A stretch of 64,000 bases of DNA, taken from Pseudoxanthomonas sp. J35. Lineage in GTDB: Bacteria > Pseudomonadota > Gammaproteobacteria > Xanthomonadales > Xanthomonadaceae. The DNA lies in contig NZ_KI911337.1 in assembly GCF_000513995.1 (NCBI RefSeq), forward strand, positions 51,523 through 115,522. Reading direction: 5' to 3'. Positions 1 through 10,513 of the stretch are shown one piece after another; the stretch's first letter is position 1; every line of letters starts with the position of its first letter. The position numbers were made by a program, and so were the translations under genes. The notes below the pieces were generated by a model. It had not been told where the DNA came from. It did not search any database and saw only the letters and a list, made by a program, of their open reading frames with translations.

Positions 1-575
1 AGGCGCTGCCGATCGTGGCGATGCTGCTCCTGCTGGGCACCGCGCGCGCGTCCTTCGCCAACCACTATTACGTGCCCAGCGGCTCGATGCAGCCGACCCT
101 GGCGCCAGGCGACCGGGTGGTGGTCGACATGAGCGCCTACGGCCTGCGGGTGCCGTTCACCCGCCTGGTGCTGCTGGAGCGCGACGTGCCGCAGCGCGGC
201 GACGTGGCCGTGTTCGACTCGCCGCGCGACGGCGCGCGCCTGATCAAGCGCGTGGTCGCCGTGGCCGGTGACCGCGTGGTGCTGCGCAACGGCCGCCTGA
301 CGATCAATGGCCGGCCGCTGGCGGCCGACGCCGGACGCGGCGAGGGCCCGGAAGTGTTCGGCGGGCGCACCGCCTGGCTCGACCTGGCCGACGGCGGCGG
401 CCCGGACATCCCCGGCGTGGTCGTGCCCGAAGGCAAGGTGCTGGTGCTGGGCGACCATCGCGGCGACAGCCTCGACGGCCGCTACTTCGGCTTCGTCGAC
501 GCCGACGCGATCTACGGCCGCGCGGTGGCGGTCTACTGGCGCCGCGGCGAGGGCCTGGGCTGGCAGCGGCTCTGA
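1..575 (+). CDS. lepB: Signal peptidase I (partial, 5' end outside window)
   Basis: Membrane-bound serine/lysine endopeptidase that removes signal peptides from exported preproteins. Numbering from an internal GTG at 15, the nucleophile motif SGSMQPTL carries Ser24, the general-base Lys is Lys78 in RLIKRVVA, and the C-terminal box LGDHRGDSLDGRYFG lies at about 145-159, a variant of the usual GDNRDNSxDSR. The frame is open to the window edge and only one hydrophobic stretch precedes the catalytic Ser, so the true start and the N-terminal membrane anchor are probably upstream. The gene stops at 575 with no obvious partner before the LysR gene on the other strand. It could be the main LepB or a second paralogue; the sequence does not decide. 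Confidence 0.85.
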   Translation, partial: ALPIVAMLLLLGTARASFANHYYVPSGSMQPTLAPGDRVVVDMSAYGLRVPFTRLVLLERDVPQRGDVAVFDSPRDGARLIKRVVAVAGDRVVLRNGRLTINGRPLAADAGRGEGPEVFGGRTAWLDLADGGGPDIPGVVVPEGKVLVLGDHRGDSLDGRYFGFVDADAIYGRAVAVYWRRGEGLGWQRL

Positions 576-651
576 CGCCGGTTCCCGCGCCGAAGAAGAT
601 ACCCTGGCCAGGAACCTCCGGACGGCGGCGCGAGGTGGCCGCAGGCGGGGA

Positions 652-1614
652 CTAGCGCTCCGAATGCCCCGCCTGGTCGTACTCGCGCGGAGCCAGCAGG
701 TCGGGCTTGATCAGGGCGATGAAGGCCCGCGCCTGCGGCGACAGCACGCGGCCCTTGCGCACCACCACGCCGTAGCTGCGCGAGGGGAAGAACGCCGACA
801 GCGAGCGCGAGGCCAGGCGGTCGCGGTCGCCCTCGCCCAGGCAGATCGACGGCACGATCGAGACGCCCATGCCCATCGCCACGTACTGCTTGATCACGTC
901 CCAGCCGCTGACCTCCAGCGCCACCGTGTACGGCACCCGGTTCTGCTGCAGCACCAGGTCGACCAGGCGCCAGGTGATCTGCCGTTTCGGCGGCAGGATC
1001 AGCGGGTATTCGGCGAGGTCGGCCAGCTCCAGCCGCGGCTTGCGCAGCAGCGGATGGCCGGGCGGGGCGACCAGCAGCTGCTCGAAGCGGTAGGCGGCCT
1101 CGTAGCTGAGGTCGGCCGGCACGTCGAGCAGGGTGCCGACCACCAGGTCCACCGCGTCCTCGCGCAGCAGCTCGGTGCCTTCGCTGGTAACCACGTTGTG
1201 CAGGGCCAGGCGCACCTCGGGATGGCGGGCGCGGAAGGCCTCCACGATCTTCGGCAGCAGGTAGAGGATGGTCGAGCTGTTGGCGGCGATCTTCAGCTCG
1301 CCGGCCTCCAGCCCGCGCACCCGCTCCTGGAAGTCCGCCTCCAGCCCGTCGAGCTGCTCGACCAGGGGCAGGGCCATCTCGTACAGCACCTCGCCCTCAC
1401 GGGTGGGGGTCAGGCGCCGGCCGTTGCGCTCCAGCAGGCGCACGCCCAGGTCCCGTTCCAGCGCCTGCAGCTGCAGGGTGATGGCGGGCTGGCTGACGAA
1501 AAGCGCGTCCGCGGCCCGTGAGACCGACCCCAGCCGGACCGTCTGGCAGAACGCGCGCAGCGGCTTGAGCTTGTCGGATTTGTAAGGAAATCGCGGACTT
1601 GCGGACGGCGCCAT
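652..1614 (-). CDS. LysR-family transcriptional regulator divergent from aceBA
   Basis: DNA-binding regulator. An N-terminal winged helix-turn-helix (about residues 15-75, with SVSRAADALFVSQPAITLQ) is followed by a LysR substrate-binding domain to about 300. The effector domain keeps the pattern of CysB/Cbl-like members (ANSSTILYLLPKIVEAF, GWDVIKQYVAMGMGVSIVP). ATG at 1614 is used; an in-frame TTG at 1629 would add five residues and neither has a strong Shine-Dalgarno. It is transcribed away from aceB across an AT-rich 116-bp gap containing a perfect palindrome. Inference: it controls aceB-aceA and itself; the ligand is unknown. Family assignment is firm, target assignment is by position only. 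Confidence 0.9.
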   Translation of the reverse strand: MAPSASPRFPYKSDKLKPLRAFCQTVRLGSVSRAADALFVSQPAITLQLQALERDLGVRLLERNGRRLTPTREGEVLYEMALPLVEQLDGLEADFQERVRGLEAGELKIAANSSTILYLLPKIVEAFRARHPEVRLALHNVVTSEGTELLREDAVDLVVGTLLDVPADLSYEAAYRFEQLLVAPPGHPLLRKPRLELADLAEYPLILPPKRQITWRLVDLVLQQNRVPYTVALEVSGWDVIKQYVAMGMGVSIVPSICLGEGDRDRLASRSLSAFFPSRSYGVVVRKGRVLSPQARAFIALIKPDLLAPREYDQAGHSER

Positions 1615-1672
1615 GGGATGGTTGTGCAAGCCTATTAGCTGATCTTATGAATTACATTGCAATATCTTAGTT

Positions 1673-1687
1673 GTCAAATAATTTGAC
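1673..1687. promoter_or_regulatory. Palindromic operator candidate between lysR and aceB
   Basis: GTCAAATAATTTGAC is a perfect 7-1-7 inverted repeat in an unusually AT-rich stretch (about 1635-1690) between the divergent LysR gene and aceB. On the minus strand it contains TTGACA, a good -35-like hexamer. A dyad at this place suits LysR-type autoregulation and control of aceB. Binding by the neighbouring regulator is inference. Confidence 0.5.
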
Positions 1688-1730
1688 GCAGCGCAGCGTG
1701 GGCATCCGTACCGAGCAGTAGGAGCCCGCC

Positions 1731-3413
<1,683 letters not shown>

Positions 3414-3422
3414 TTCCGCGCC

Positions 3423-3440
3423 GGCCCGGATGCCCGGGCC
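3423..3440. other. Hairpin in aceB-aceA spacer
   Basis: GGCCCGG/CCGGGCC arms separated by ATGC form a 7-bp GC-only stem directly after the aceB stop. There is no T-run, so it may be an mRNA-stabilising or processing element that lets aceA be expressed differently from aceB. The role is inferred. Confidence 0.4.
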
Positions 3441-3489
3441 GCGCATCCCGCCATAGCCGCAGCAACACGACGTCCCACGGAGAAGCACC

Positions 3490-4782
<1,293 letters not shown>

Positions 4783-4800
4783 CCCGGTCCAAGGGGGCGG

Positions 4801-4862
4801 CCGGTCCTTGGGGGAGGACCGGTCGCCCCTGCGGTTGCGCCGGGAGAGGGGGGCGCAACCGC
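4801..4862 (+). terminator. Two tandem hairpins after aceA
   Basis: CCGGTCCT (4801-4808) pairs with AGGACCGG (4815-4822), and GCGGTTGCGCC (4831-4841) pairs with GGCGCAACCGC (4852-4862), an 11-bp perfect stem. Neither is followed by a T-run, so they are strong structures ending the aceBA message rather than a textbook intrinsic terminator. The rest of the 4783-5140 gap holds no gene that I can support. Confidence 0.5.
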
Positions 4863-5140
4863 ATCTGTGCACGGCTGCGGCCCTGCCGCGGCCGCTTTTC
4901 TGCCGGTTTCCGTCTTATGCAGGGTGAGGCCGGCACTGCCGGCGCCTTGGCAGGGCACCCATGCAGCGTTTCCAGAATCCCCGCACGCGCGTGCCGGAGA
5001 GGCGCCGCGGCGCGCCGCAGGCCGCGATCCTGGCCCATCCCCGGGCCGGGTGGGCCGCCGCCGCGGCCGCCCTGACCCCCGCCCGCCGCGATGCTATGCT
5101 CGCCGCTCACCTGGGGGGGGCCGGGTCAGGGAGCCGCGAG

Positions 5141-6181
5141 ATGTCCAGCGAGGGCGTGGCGCGCAAAGTCCGCCAGACAGTGGAGCAGGAAGCGCCCGGT
5201 GGCGGCAACGCCACCCTGTCGGCGTGCGAGGCCGGACTGTTCGCGGCGGTCGGCCGCGAACGGGCCATGCGTGCCGGGGAGCGCCTGTTCCGCCGCGGCG
5301 ACCCCGGCGAACTCATGTATGTCATCGCCAGCGGCCGGGTCGAACTGGACTTCGGCAACGACCTGGCGACCAAGCAGCTGGGTCCGCAGGAATTCTTCGG
5401 CGAACTGGGCCTGCTGATCGGCGAGCACACCCGCAGCGCCGACGCGGCCTGCATCCAGGACGGGCGCCTGTACGAACTGGGCCAGGGCGAGTTCCAGCAG
5501 CTGGTCGACCGCGATCCGGCGCTGGTCGCGCAGTTCCTGCGCCGTTCCATCACCCGCGTGGTGCTCAACGAGCAGGGCCTGATCCGCCAGCTGCGGCGCC
5601 GCAACCAGGACCTGGAAACGGCCCTGGACAACCTCTACGCCACTACCCACCAGCTCAACCAGACCGAGGAGCTGATCCGCACCGACGAGCTCACCGGCCT
5701 GTACAACCGCCGCGGCCTGACCCTGCACATGCAGGAATGCCGCCGGCTGGGCATGGACAAGCCGATGGGCCTGGTGCTGGTGGACTGCGACCGCTTCAAG
5801 CAGGTCAACGACGACCACGGCCACCTGGTCGGCGACCGCGTGCTGCAGAACGTGGCCGGCATCCTGCGCTCGGTCGCCGGCGCCGAGGACGTGCCGTGCC
5901 GGCTCGGCGGCGACGAGTTCTGCCTGCTGGTCTCGGCGCAGGGCCGCGACGAGGTCATGCGCTACGCCGAATTCATCGTTTCCACCACGCGCAGCCTGCT
6001 GAAACTGCAGCAGACGGTGCCGACGATCTGCCCGGTCAGCGTTGGCGCCTGCCTGGTCGAGCCGGAGCGCGACTGGAACGACTGGTACGCGCGCGCCGAT
6101 GCCGCCCTCTACGAGGCCAAGCGCCTGGGCGGCAACCGCGCTTTCTGGATGGACGAAACCCCACCGCCCGCGATGGCATGA
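5141..6181 (+). CDS. Cyclic-nucleotide-binding domain / GGDEF diguanylate cyclase
   Basis: A 346-aa cytoplasmic protein with no membrane segment. Residues about 25-145 are a CRP-like cNMP-binding beta-roll (GERLFRRGDPGELMYVIASG, LGPQEFFGELGLLIGEHTRSADA). Residues about 150-185 look helical (linker or coiled coil), and residues 190-340 are a GGDEF domain with intact GGDEF at 256-260. I see no RxxD inhibitory site at the usual place just before it. Predicted to make c-di-GMP from 2 GTP under control of a ligand bound by the N-terminal roll; whether that ligand is cAMP, cGMP or nothing is not visible. ATG 5141 is preferred over ATG 4961 because GGGAG lies just before it and the extra 60 residues are low-complexity. 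Only 12 bp separate it from the cyclase-like gene, suggesting one transcript. Confidence 0.88.
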   Translation: MSSEGVARKVRQTVEQEAPGGGNATLSACEAGLFAAVGRERAMRAGERLFRRGDPGELMYVIASGRVELDFGNDLATKQLGPQEFFGELGLLIGEHTRSADAACIQDGRLYELGQGEFQQLVDRDPALVAQFLRRSITRVVLNEQGLIRQLRRRNQDLETALDNLYATTHQLNQTEELIRTDELTGLYNRRGLTLHMQECRRLGMDKPMGLVLVDCDRFKQVNDDHGHLVGDRVLQNVAGILRSVAGAEDVPCRLGGDEFCLLVSAQGRDEVMRYAEFIVSTTRSLLKLQQTVPTICPVSVGACLVEPERDWNDWYARADAALYEAKRLGGNRAFWMDETPPPAMA

Positions 6182-6193
6182 GGGCGGACGCCG

Positions 6194-8809
6194 ATGGATG
6201 GCCAGCCGCACCATCACGACACCGATTCCCCGCAGCTGCGGACCCTGCTGCTGACCGACCTGTGCGAATCCACGCAGCTGGTCGAGCGGCTGGGTGATTC
6301 GGCGGCCGCGGCGCTGTTCCGCGACCACGACCAGCTGGTGCTGGAACTGCAGCACCGCTGGCGCGGCCGCCTGATCGACCGCTCCGACGGCATGCTGCTG
6401 CTGTTCGAGCGCCCGCTGGACGGGCTCGGCTTCGCCCTGGACTACCGCCGCGGCCTGGACGCGCTGGGCCAGGCGCACCGCGTCGGCCCGCTGCTGGCGC
6501 GTTCCGGCCTGCACGTCGGCGAGCTGCTGGTGTGGCGCAACAGCGAGGAAGCGGTCAGCGCCGGGGCCAAGCCGGTGGAAGTGGAAGGCCTGGCCAAGCC
6601 GTTCGCCGCGCGGCTGATGCAGCTGGCGCGGCCGGGGCAGATCCTGCTGTCGTCGGTGGCCGAACCGCTGGTGCGCCGCGCCGCGCGCGAACTGGGCGAA
6701 CGCGGCGCCACGCTGCAGTGGCGCACGCACGGGCGCTGGCATTTCAAGGGCGTGCCCGGCGTGCAGGAAGTGCACGAGGTTGGCGAGCCGGGGCTGGCGC
6801 CGCTGCGCATGCCGCGCGGCGACTCCAAGGCGCGCCGCGACCTGCCGGCATGGCGACGGCCGATGGCGCTGGTCGCCGAGGTGGTGCTGGTGGCCGGCGT
6901 GGCGGTCGCCATCTGGGCGGTGACCCGCCCGCAGCCGGCGATCGCCTTCGCCGAACGCGACTGGGTGGTGGTCGGCGACCTGCGCAACCTCACCGGCCAG
7001 ACCGTGCTGGACGATTCGCTGCAGCAGGCGTTCCGGATCAGCCTGGAGCAGTCGCGCTACGTCAACGTGCTCAGCGACCTGAAGGTCCGCGATACCCTGG
7101 CGCGGATGCAGCGCGACCCGGCGGCGACCAGGGTGGATCGCGCCATCGGCTCGGAAGTCGCCCAGCGCGACGGCGCGCGTCTGCTGATCCTGCCGACGGT
7201 GGCGGAAGTGGGCGGGCGCGTGCGCTTCAGCGCCGAGATCGTCGATCCGCGCACCCAGCGCACCCTGGCGGCCGAATCGGCCGACGGCCGCGGCCTGGAA
7301 TCGGCGCTGCGCTCGATCGACCAGGTCACCGCCTCGCTGCGCAACGCGATGGGCGAGAGCCTGGCCTCGATCCAGCGCGATTCGGCGCCGCTGCCGGACG
7401 TGAGCACGTCCAACATCGACGCGCTGCGCGCCTACGCGCTTGGCCAGCAGGCCTTCGGCAACTCGGAGTACGAGAAGGCCGCCGGCTTCTACGCCCGCGC
7501 GGTCGAATTGGATCCGGATTTCGCCCTGGCCTACGTCGGCCTGCTGCGCGCGGCCAATGCCCAGGTGAAACGCGACGAAGCCCTCGCAAGCCTGCGCGAG
7601 GCGATGGCGCACAAGAACCGCCTGCCGCCGCGCGAGCAGCTGTACCTGGATGCCTGGAACGCGCAGCTGACCGCGCCGGCGGACGCGCTCGACAAGTGGC
7701 GGCAGATGAGCGAGCTGTACCCGGACTTCTTCCCGGCCTACGCCAACGTCGGCTACGGCCTGCTGTCGGCGCGGCGCTACGCCGACGCGATGGACTACGC
7801 GATGCGCGCCACCGACCCGCAGAGCGAATTCGCGGCGCTGTCGATGGCGCTGGTCGGGCAGCTGCACCTGGGCCTGGAGAACCCGGGCAAGGCCGCCGAG
7901 GCCTTCGCCGCCGCGCAGGAAGGCGGGGTCAGGAACGCGCCGGTCGGCCGCGCGATCGCGCTGGCGGCGCGGCGCGAGTTCGACCGCGCGCACGAGGCGT
8001 GGAACCGGCAGCCGACCCAGGACGTGGCCTATTTCGACCACGCCAGCATCCTGCTCGACCAGGGCGACTGGGACGGCGCGATCGAGGAGATGCGCCGGCA
8101 GCTGGCGGCCACCGAGCCCGGCAGCGTACGCAACCAGATCGGCCAGCTGATGCTGGCCAGCGTGCAGGTGCTGGGCGGCCGCCCGCATGCCCGCGACGCG
8201 CTACGCCAGGCCGTGGAACCGCTGCTGGCGCGCACCGGGGACGAGGCCGCCCCGCTACCTGACGTGCTGGACTCCGCCTACGCGGTGCTGGTCGGCGCGC
8301 TGCTGGCGCAGCGCATCGGCGACACCCGCCTGTCCGGCGAAGTGCTGCGCCGGCTCAAGGGCCAGCCCCATACCAGCGGCGACCTGCCGCCGGCGAAGCT
8401 GTACCTCGCCGTGCAGGCCGGGCAACGGCTGGCCGAAGGCGACGCCGCGCAGGCGATCGCGCTGCTGGAACCGGCGCTGGACGGCGCCGAACCGGTGCAG
8501 GCGCACCGCATCCTGCTGGAGGCGTACCGCGCCCGCGGCGACACCGCGCGCAGCCTGCGCGAATCGCGCTGGCTCGCCGCGCACCGCGGCCGCAGCTACG
8601 TGGAACCCGGCTGCGGGCGCTGCCAGCAGGCCTTGAACGTATTCGATACCGTCGTCAGCCACCTCGAAAGCGCCGAGCTGCTCGCGTCCTCCGCCAGGGC
8701 GAAGGACGCGGCCGCGGAACTGGAGCGGTTCGACAGTGCGTGGCCGGCCGAGCGCCTGCCCGATTACTTGAGGCGGCGCAGGGAAGCGGTGCTGGCCGCA
8801 TTCAACTGA
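6194..8809 (+). CDS. Cyclase-like / TPR membrane protein of a peptide-modification cassette
   Basis: An 871-aa protein matching, as I recall it, the 'putative peptide modification system cyclase' family found beside NHLP-type precursors and SagB-like dehydrogenases in Xanthomonadaceae. Residues 15-160 are a class III nucleotidyl-cyclase fold: metal Asp22 in TDLCEST and Asp65 in DRSDGMLLLF are kept. The purine-selecting Lys region reads LIDRS, and the transition-state Asn of the usual VNxAAR motif aligns with Pro in AKPFAAR, while the Arg is kept. Activity may therefore be altered or lost. A single membrane segment (about 223-243) leads to a TolB/FlgO-like domain (about 255-370) and then TPR-like repeats to the end, probably periplasmic. 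Stop at 8809 overlaps the 3' end of the opposite-strand precursor gene by 46 bp. Confidence 0.78.
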   Translation: MDGQPHHHDTDSPQLRTLLLTDLCESTQLVERLGDSAAAALFRDHDQLVLELQHRWRGRLIDRSDGMLLLFERPLDGLGFALDYRRGLDALGQAHRVGPLLARSGLHVGELLVWRNSEEAVSAGAKPVEVEGLAKPFAARLMQLARPGQILLSSVAEPLVRRAARELGERGATLQWRTHGRWHFKGVPGVQEVHEVGEPGLAPLRMPRGDSKARRDLPAWRRPMALVAEVVLVAGVAVAIWAVTRPQPAIAFAERDWVVVGDLRNLTGQTVLDDSLQQAFRISLEQSRYVNVLSDLKVRDTLARMQRDPAATRVDRAIGSEVAQRDGARLLILPTVAEVGGRVRFSAEIVDPRTQRTLAAESADGRGLESALRSIDQVTASLRNAMGESLASIQRDSAPLPDVSTSNIDALRAYALGQQAFGNSEYEKAAGFYARAVELDPDFALAYVGLLRAANAQVKRDEALASLREAMAHKNRLPPREQLYLDAWNAQLTAPADALDKWRQMSELYPDFFPAYANVGYGLLSARRYADAMDYAMRATDPQSEFAALSMALVGQLHLGLENPGKAAEAFAAAQEGGVRNAPVGRAIALAARREFDRAHEAWNRQPTQDVAYFDHASILLDQGDWDGAIEEMRRQLAATEPGSVRNQIGQLMLASVQVLGGRPHARDALRQAVEPLLARTGDEAAPLPDVLDSAYAVLVGALLAQRIGDTRLSGEVLRRLKGQPHTSGDLPPAKLYLAVQAGQRLAEGDAAQAIALLEPALDGAEPVQAHRILLEAYRARGDTARSLRESRWLAAHRGRSYVEPGCGRCQQALNVFDTVVSHLESAELLASSARAKDAAAELERFDSAWPAERLPDYLRRRREAVLAAFN

Positions 8810-9102
8810 TTCGGGGTCATGCCCACGCCCGAACCGAGCATCGCCTCCAGCGACGAGCGCGCGCTGGCGATGGCCGCCTTCGGCGCGATCCGCTCCACGC
8901 GCAGGCACACGGCCAGCTGCTCCAGCGCGGCTTCACCGGCGGCGTCGCCCTTGGCGACCTTGTAGCCGGACGCCACCAGCGCGGCCTTCGGATCCTTCTT
9001 GAACAGGCGCCGGAACTCGTTGTCCGTGCCCAGCTTGTCCAGGAACTTGCGCGCCACCTTCGGATCCAGCGGCACGCGGCTGCCAGCCTTCTTCGTTGCC
9101 AT
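8764..9102 (-). CDS. NHLP-type putative modified-peptide precursor
   Basis: A 112-aa small protein. The N-terminal half is a leader resembling nitrile-hydratase-type/Nif11-type RiPP leaders (DNEFRRLFKKDPKAALVASGY at about 27-47). The C-terminal region from about 80 is rich in Ala, Ser, Thr and Asn with Gly-Ser-Gly-Val-Gly near the middle and ends LRRLK; the single Cys sits earlier, in QLAVCLRV. Presumed substrate of the neighbouring dehydrogenase; the actual modification and cleavage site cannot be read from one sequence. The ATG at 9102 follows GGGGAAACC. Lies tail-to-tail (46-bp overlap) with the cyclase-like gene and divergent from the dehydrogenase gene. Missed by automatic calls if the 490-residue frame containing it is taken as the gene. 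Confidence 0.75.
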   Translation of the reverse strand: MATKKAGSRVPLDPKVARKFLDKLGTDNEFRRLFKKDPKAALVASGYKVAKGDAAGEAALEQLAVCLRVERIAPKAAIASARSSLEAMLGSGVGMTPNQLNAASTASLRRLK

Positions 9103-9159
9103 GATGGTTTCCCCAGGAACGTCCCGGAATGGGCCGCTCCCGCAATCTAGCGGCCGCGC

Positions 9160-9181
9160 CGGCCGCCCACAAGGGCGGCCG
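9160..9181. promoter_or_regulatory. GC hairpin between precursor and dehydrogenase genes
   Basis: CGGCCGCCC (9160-9168) and GGGCGGCCG (9173-9181) form a perfect 9-bp stem with loop ACAA in the 174-bp divergent gap. It may insulate the two promoters or sit in the dehydrogenase leader. Function unknown. Confidence 0.4.
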
Positions 9182-9276
9182 CGTTGCGGCGGCGGAGCCG
9201 ATCGCGCAGGCTGTCGGCGGGGTGTCCGCGGCGCGAACGTGATGCCGGACGGGTAACGGAGAACGGGGAGGCGCGG

Positions 9277-10440
9277 ATGCGCGTGCGGCGGTGCCGGGTG
9301 CTCTACATCGAGCCCCGCGAGGACGTGGAGTTCGACCTGGCGGATGTGCTGCGCGGTGGCGACGGCCTGGCCAGCCGCATGCGCTGGCTGGCGCTGGCGC
9401 CGCACCTCGCACGGGAAGTGGAACTCGACGCGCGCGAACGCGAACTGCTCGGCCGGTTGAGCGCGGAGCGCTGGGTGGACCGCGCCACGCTCGACGGGGA
9501 CGCGCGCAAGGCGCTGCCACGGCTGCTGCGCGAAGGGCTGGTACTGGGCAGCGGCAAGCGGCATGCGGCGATGCGCCAACGCGAGGAAGCGCTGCGCGAG
9601 GTGCACTGGGATCCGCTGGCGGCCACCATGCACGCCTTCACCCGCTGGGAGGACGCCGACGCGGTGCGGTCGATGGAGGACACCGGCACGGTGACCATCG
9701 AGGAGGTACGCGAACTGTTCGGCGCGCCGCCGCCGGCAGTGCCGGTGCCGGAAGACGATGCGTTGCTGCAGCTGCCGCGCGCGGCGCGCGGCGACTTCGA
9801 CGCGCTGCTCTCGCGCCGCGTCACCTGCCGCAACTTCGACACCGCCCGCCCGCTGCCACGGACGCTGTTCGCGCAGGTCCTCGAGCGCGTGTTCGCCGCG
9901 CACGGGAAGATGGAAGTCACCGCCGACACGGTGTTCCTGAAGAAGAACTGCCCCTCCGGCGGCGGCCTGCATCCGGTGGAGGCCTATCTGCTGGTGCAGA
10001 ACGTCGAGGGCGTGGTGCCGGGCCTGTACCACTACCATCCGGTGCGGCATGCATTGCGCCCGTTGCCGTCGCCGGGCCGGCCGCTGGCCGACCTGGCGCT
10101 GGAGGCGGTGGCGCGCCAGCACTGGTTCGCCAACGCGCACGCGATGGCGATCCTCGCCCCGCGCTACGACCGCCACTTCTGGAAGTACCGCCGCCATCCC
10201 AAGGGGCTGCGCGTGGTCACGCTGGAGGCGGGGCATCTTTCGCAGCTGCTGTACCTGGCGGCGACCGACGCGGGCCTGGCGGCGTACATCACCGCGGCGA
10301 TCAACGAACAGCCACTGGAACGCGCGCTGGGCCTGGATCCGCTGCGCGAAGGCGTGCTGGCGGTGTGCGGCTTCGGCTGGCGCGCCGCGACGATGGAGAC
10401 GATGGAGCTGGATCCGGGCGCGGCGGTCTGGCAGCCGTGA
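9277..10440 (+). CDS. SagB-type flavin dehydrogenase, putative peptide maturation enzyme
   Basis: A 387-aa cytoplasmic protein. Residues about 35-85 resemble a small winged-helix (LDARERELLGRL..., RATLDGDARKALPRLLREGLVLG). Residues about 165-380 are a nitroreductase/SagB-like FMN domain with SRRVTCRNFDTARPL, the hallmark CPSGGGLHPVEAYLLVQ, and GLYHYHPVRHALRPL. SagB enzymes oxidise azolines to azoles on thiazole/oxazole-modified peptides; here no SagC/D cyclodehydratase is next door, so the reaction may differ. It fits the 'putative peptide maturation dehydrogenase' group that accompanies the cyclase-like protein and NHLP precursor. ATG 9277 follows GGGGAG; the upstream in-frame start at 9184 adds only Arg-rich low-complexity sequence and was rejected. 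Confidence 0.8.
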   Translation: MRVRRCRVLYIEPREDVEFDLADVLRGGDGLASRMRWLALAPHLAREVELDARERELLGRLSAERWVDRATLDGDARKALPRLLREGLVLGSGKRHAAMRQREEALREVHWDPLAATMHAFTRWEDADAVRSMEDTGTVTIEEVRELFGAPPPAVPVPEDDALLQLPRAARGDFDALLSRRVTCRNFDTARPLPRTLFAQVLERVFAAHGKMEVTADTVFLKKNCPSGGGLHPVEAYLLVQNVEGVVPGLYHYHPVRHALRPLPSPGRPLADLALEAVARQHWFANAHAMAILAPRYDRHFWKYRRHPKGLRVVTLEAGHLSQLLYLAATDAGLAAYITAAINEQPLERALGLDPLREGVLAVCGFGWRAATMETMELDPGAAVWQP

Positions 10441-10459
10441 CGGGCACGCGCCGCGCGGG

Positions 10460-10490
10460 AAAAAGAAACGGGCGCCGTTACCGGCGCCCG
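10460..10490 (-). terminator. Intrinsic terminator of the S9 peptidase gene
   Basis: CGGGCGCC (10469-10476) and GGCGCCCG (10483-10490) form an 8-bp stem. On the minus strand it is followed by TTTCTTTTT (10468 down to 10460), the classic form. It lies between the convergent dehydrogenase and peptidase genes and may stop both. Confidence 0.8.
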
Positions 10491-10513
10491 CCCCCCAACC
10501 AACCGCGGTTGCC

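Noticed and set aside
307..1521. A 404-residue frame overlapping the signal peptidase and LysR genes
   Set aside because: Low-complexity Arg/Ala sequence in a shifted frame; the LysR gene on the other strand explains the codon pattern.
9184..9276. A 31-residue N-terminal extension of the SagB-type enzyme
   Set aside because: Arg-rich, lies over the divergent control region and hairpin; GGGGAG supports the ATG at 9277.
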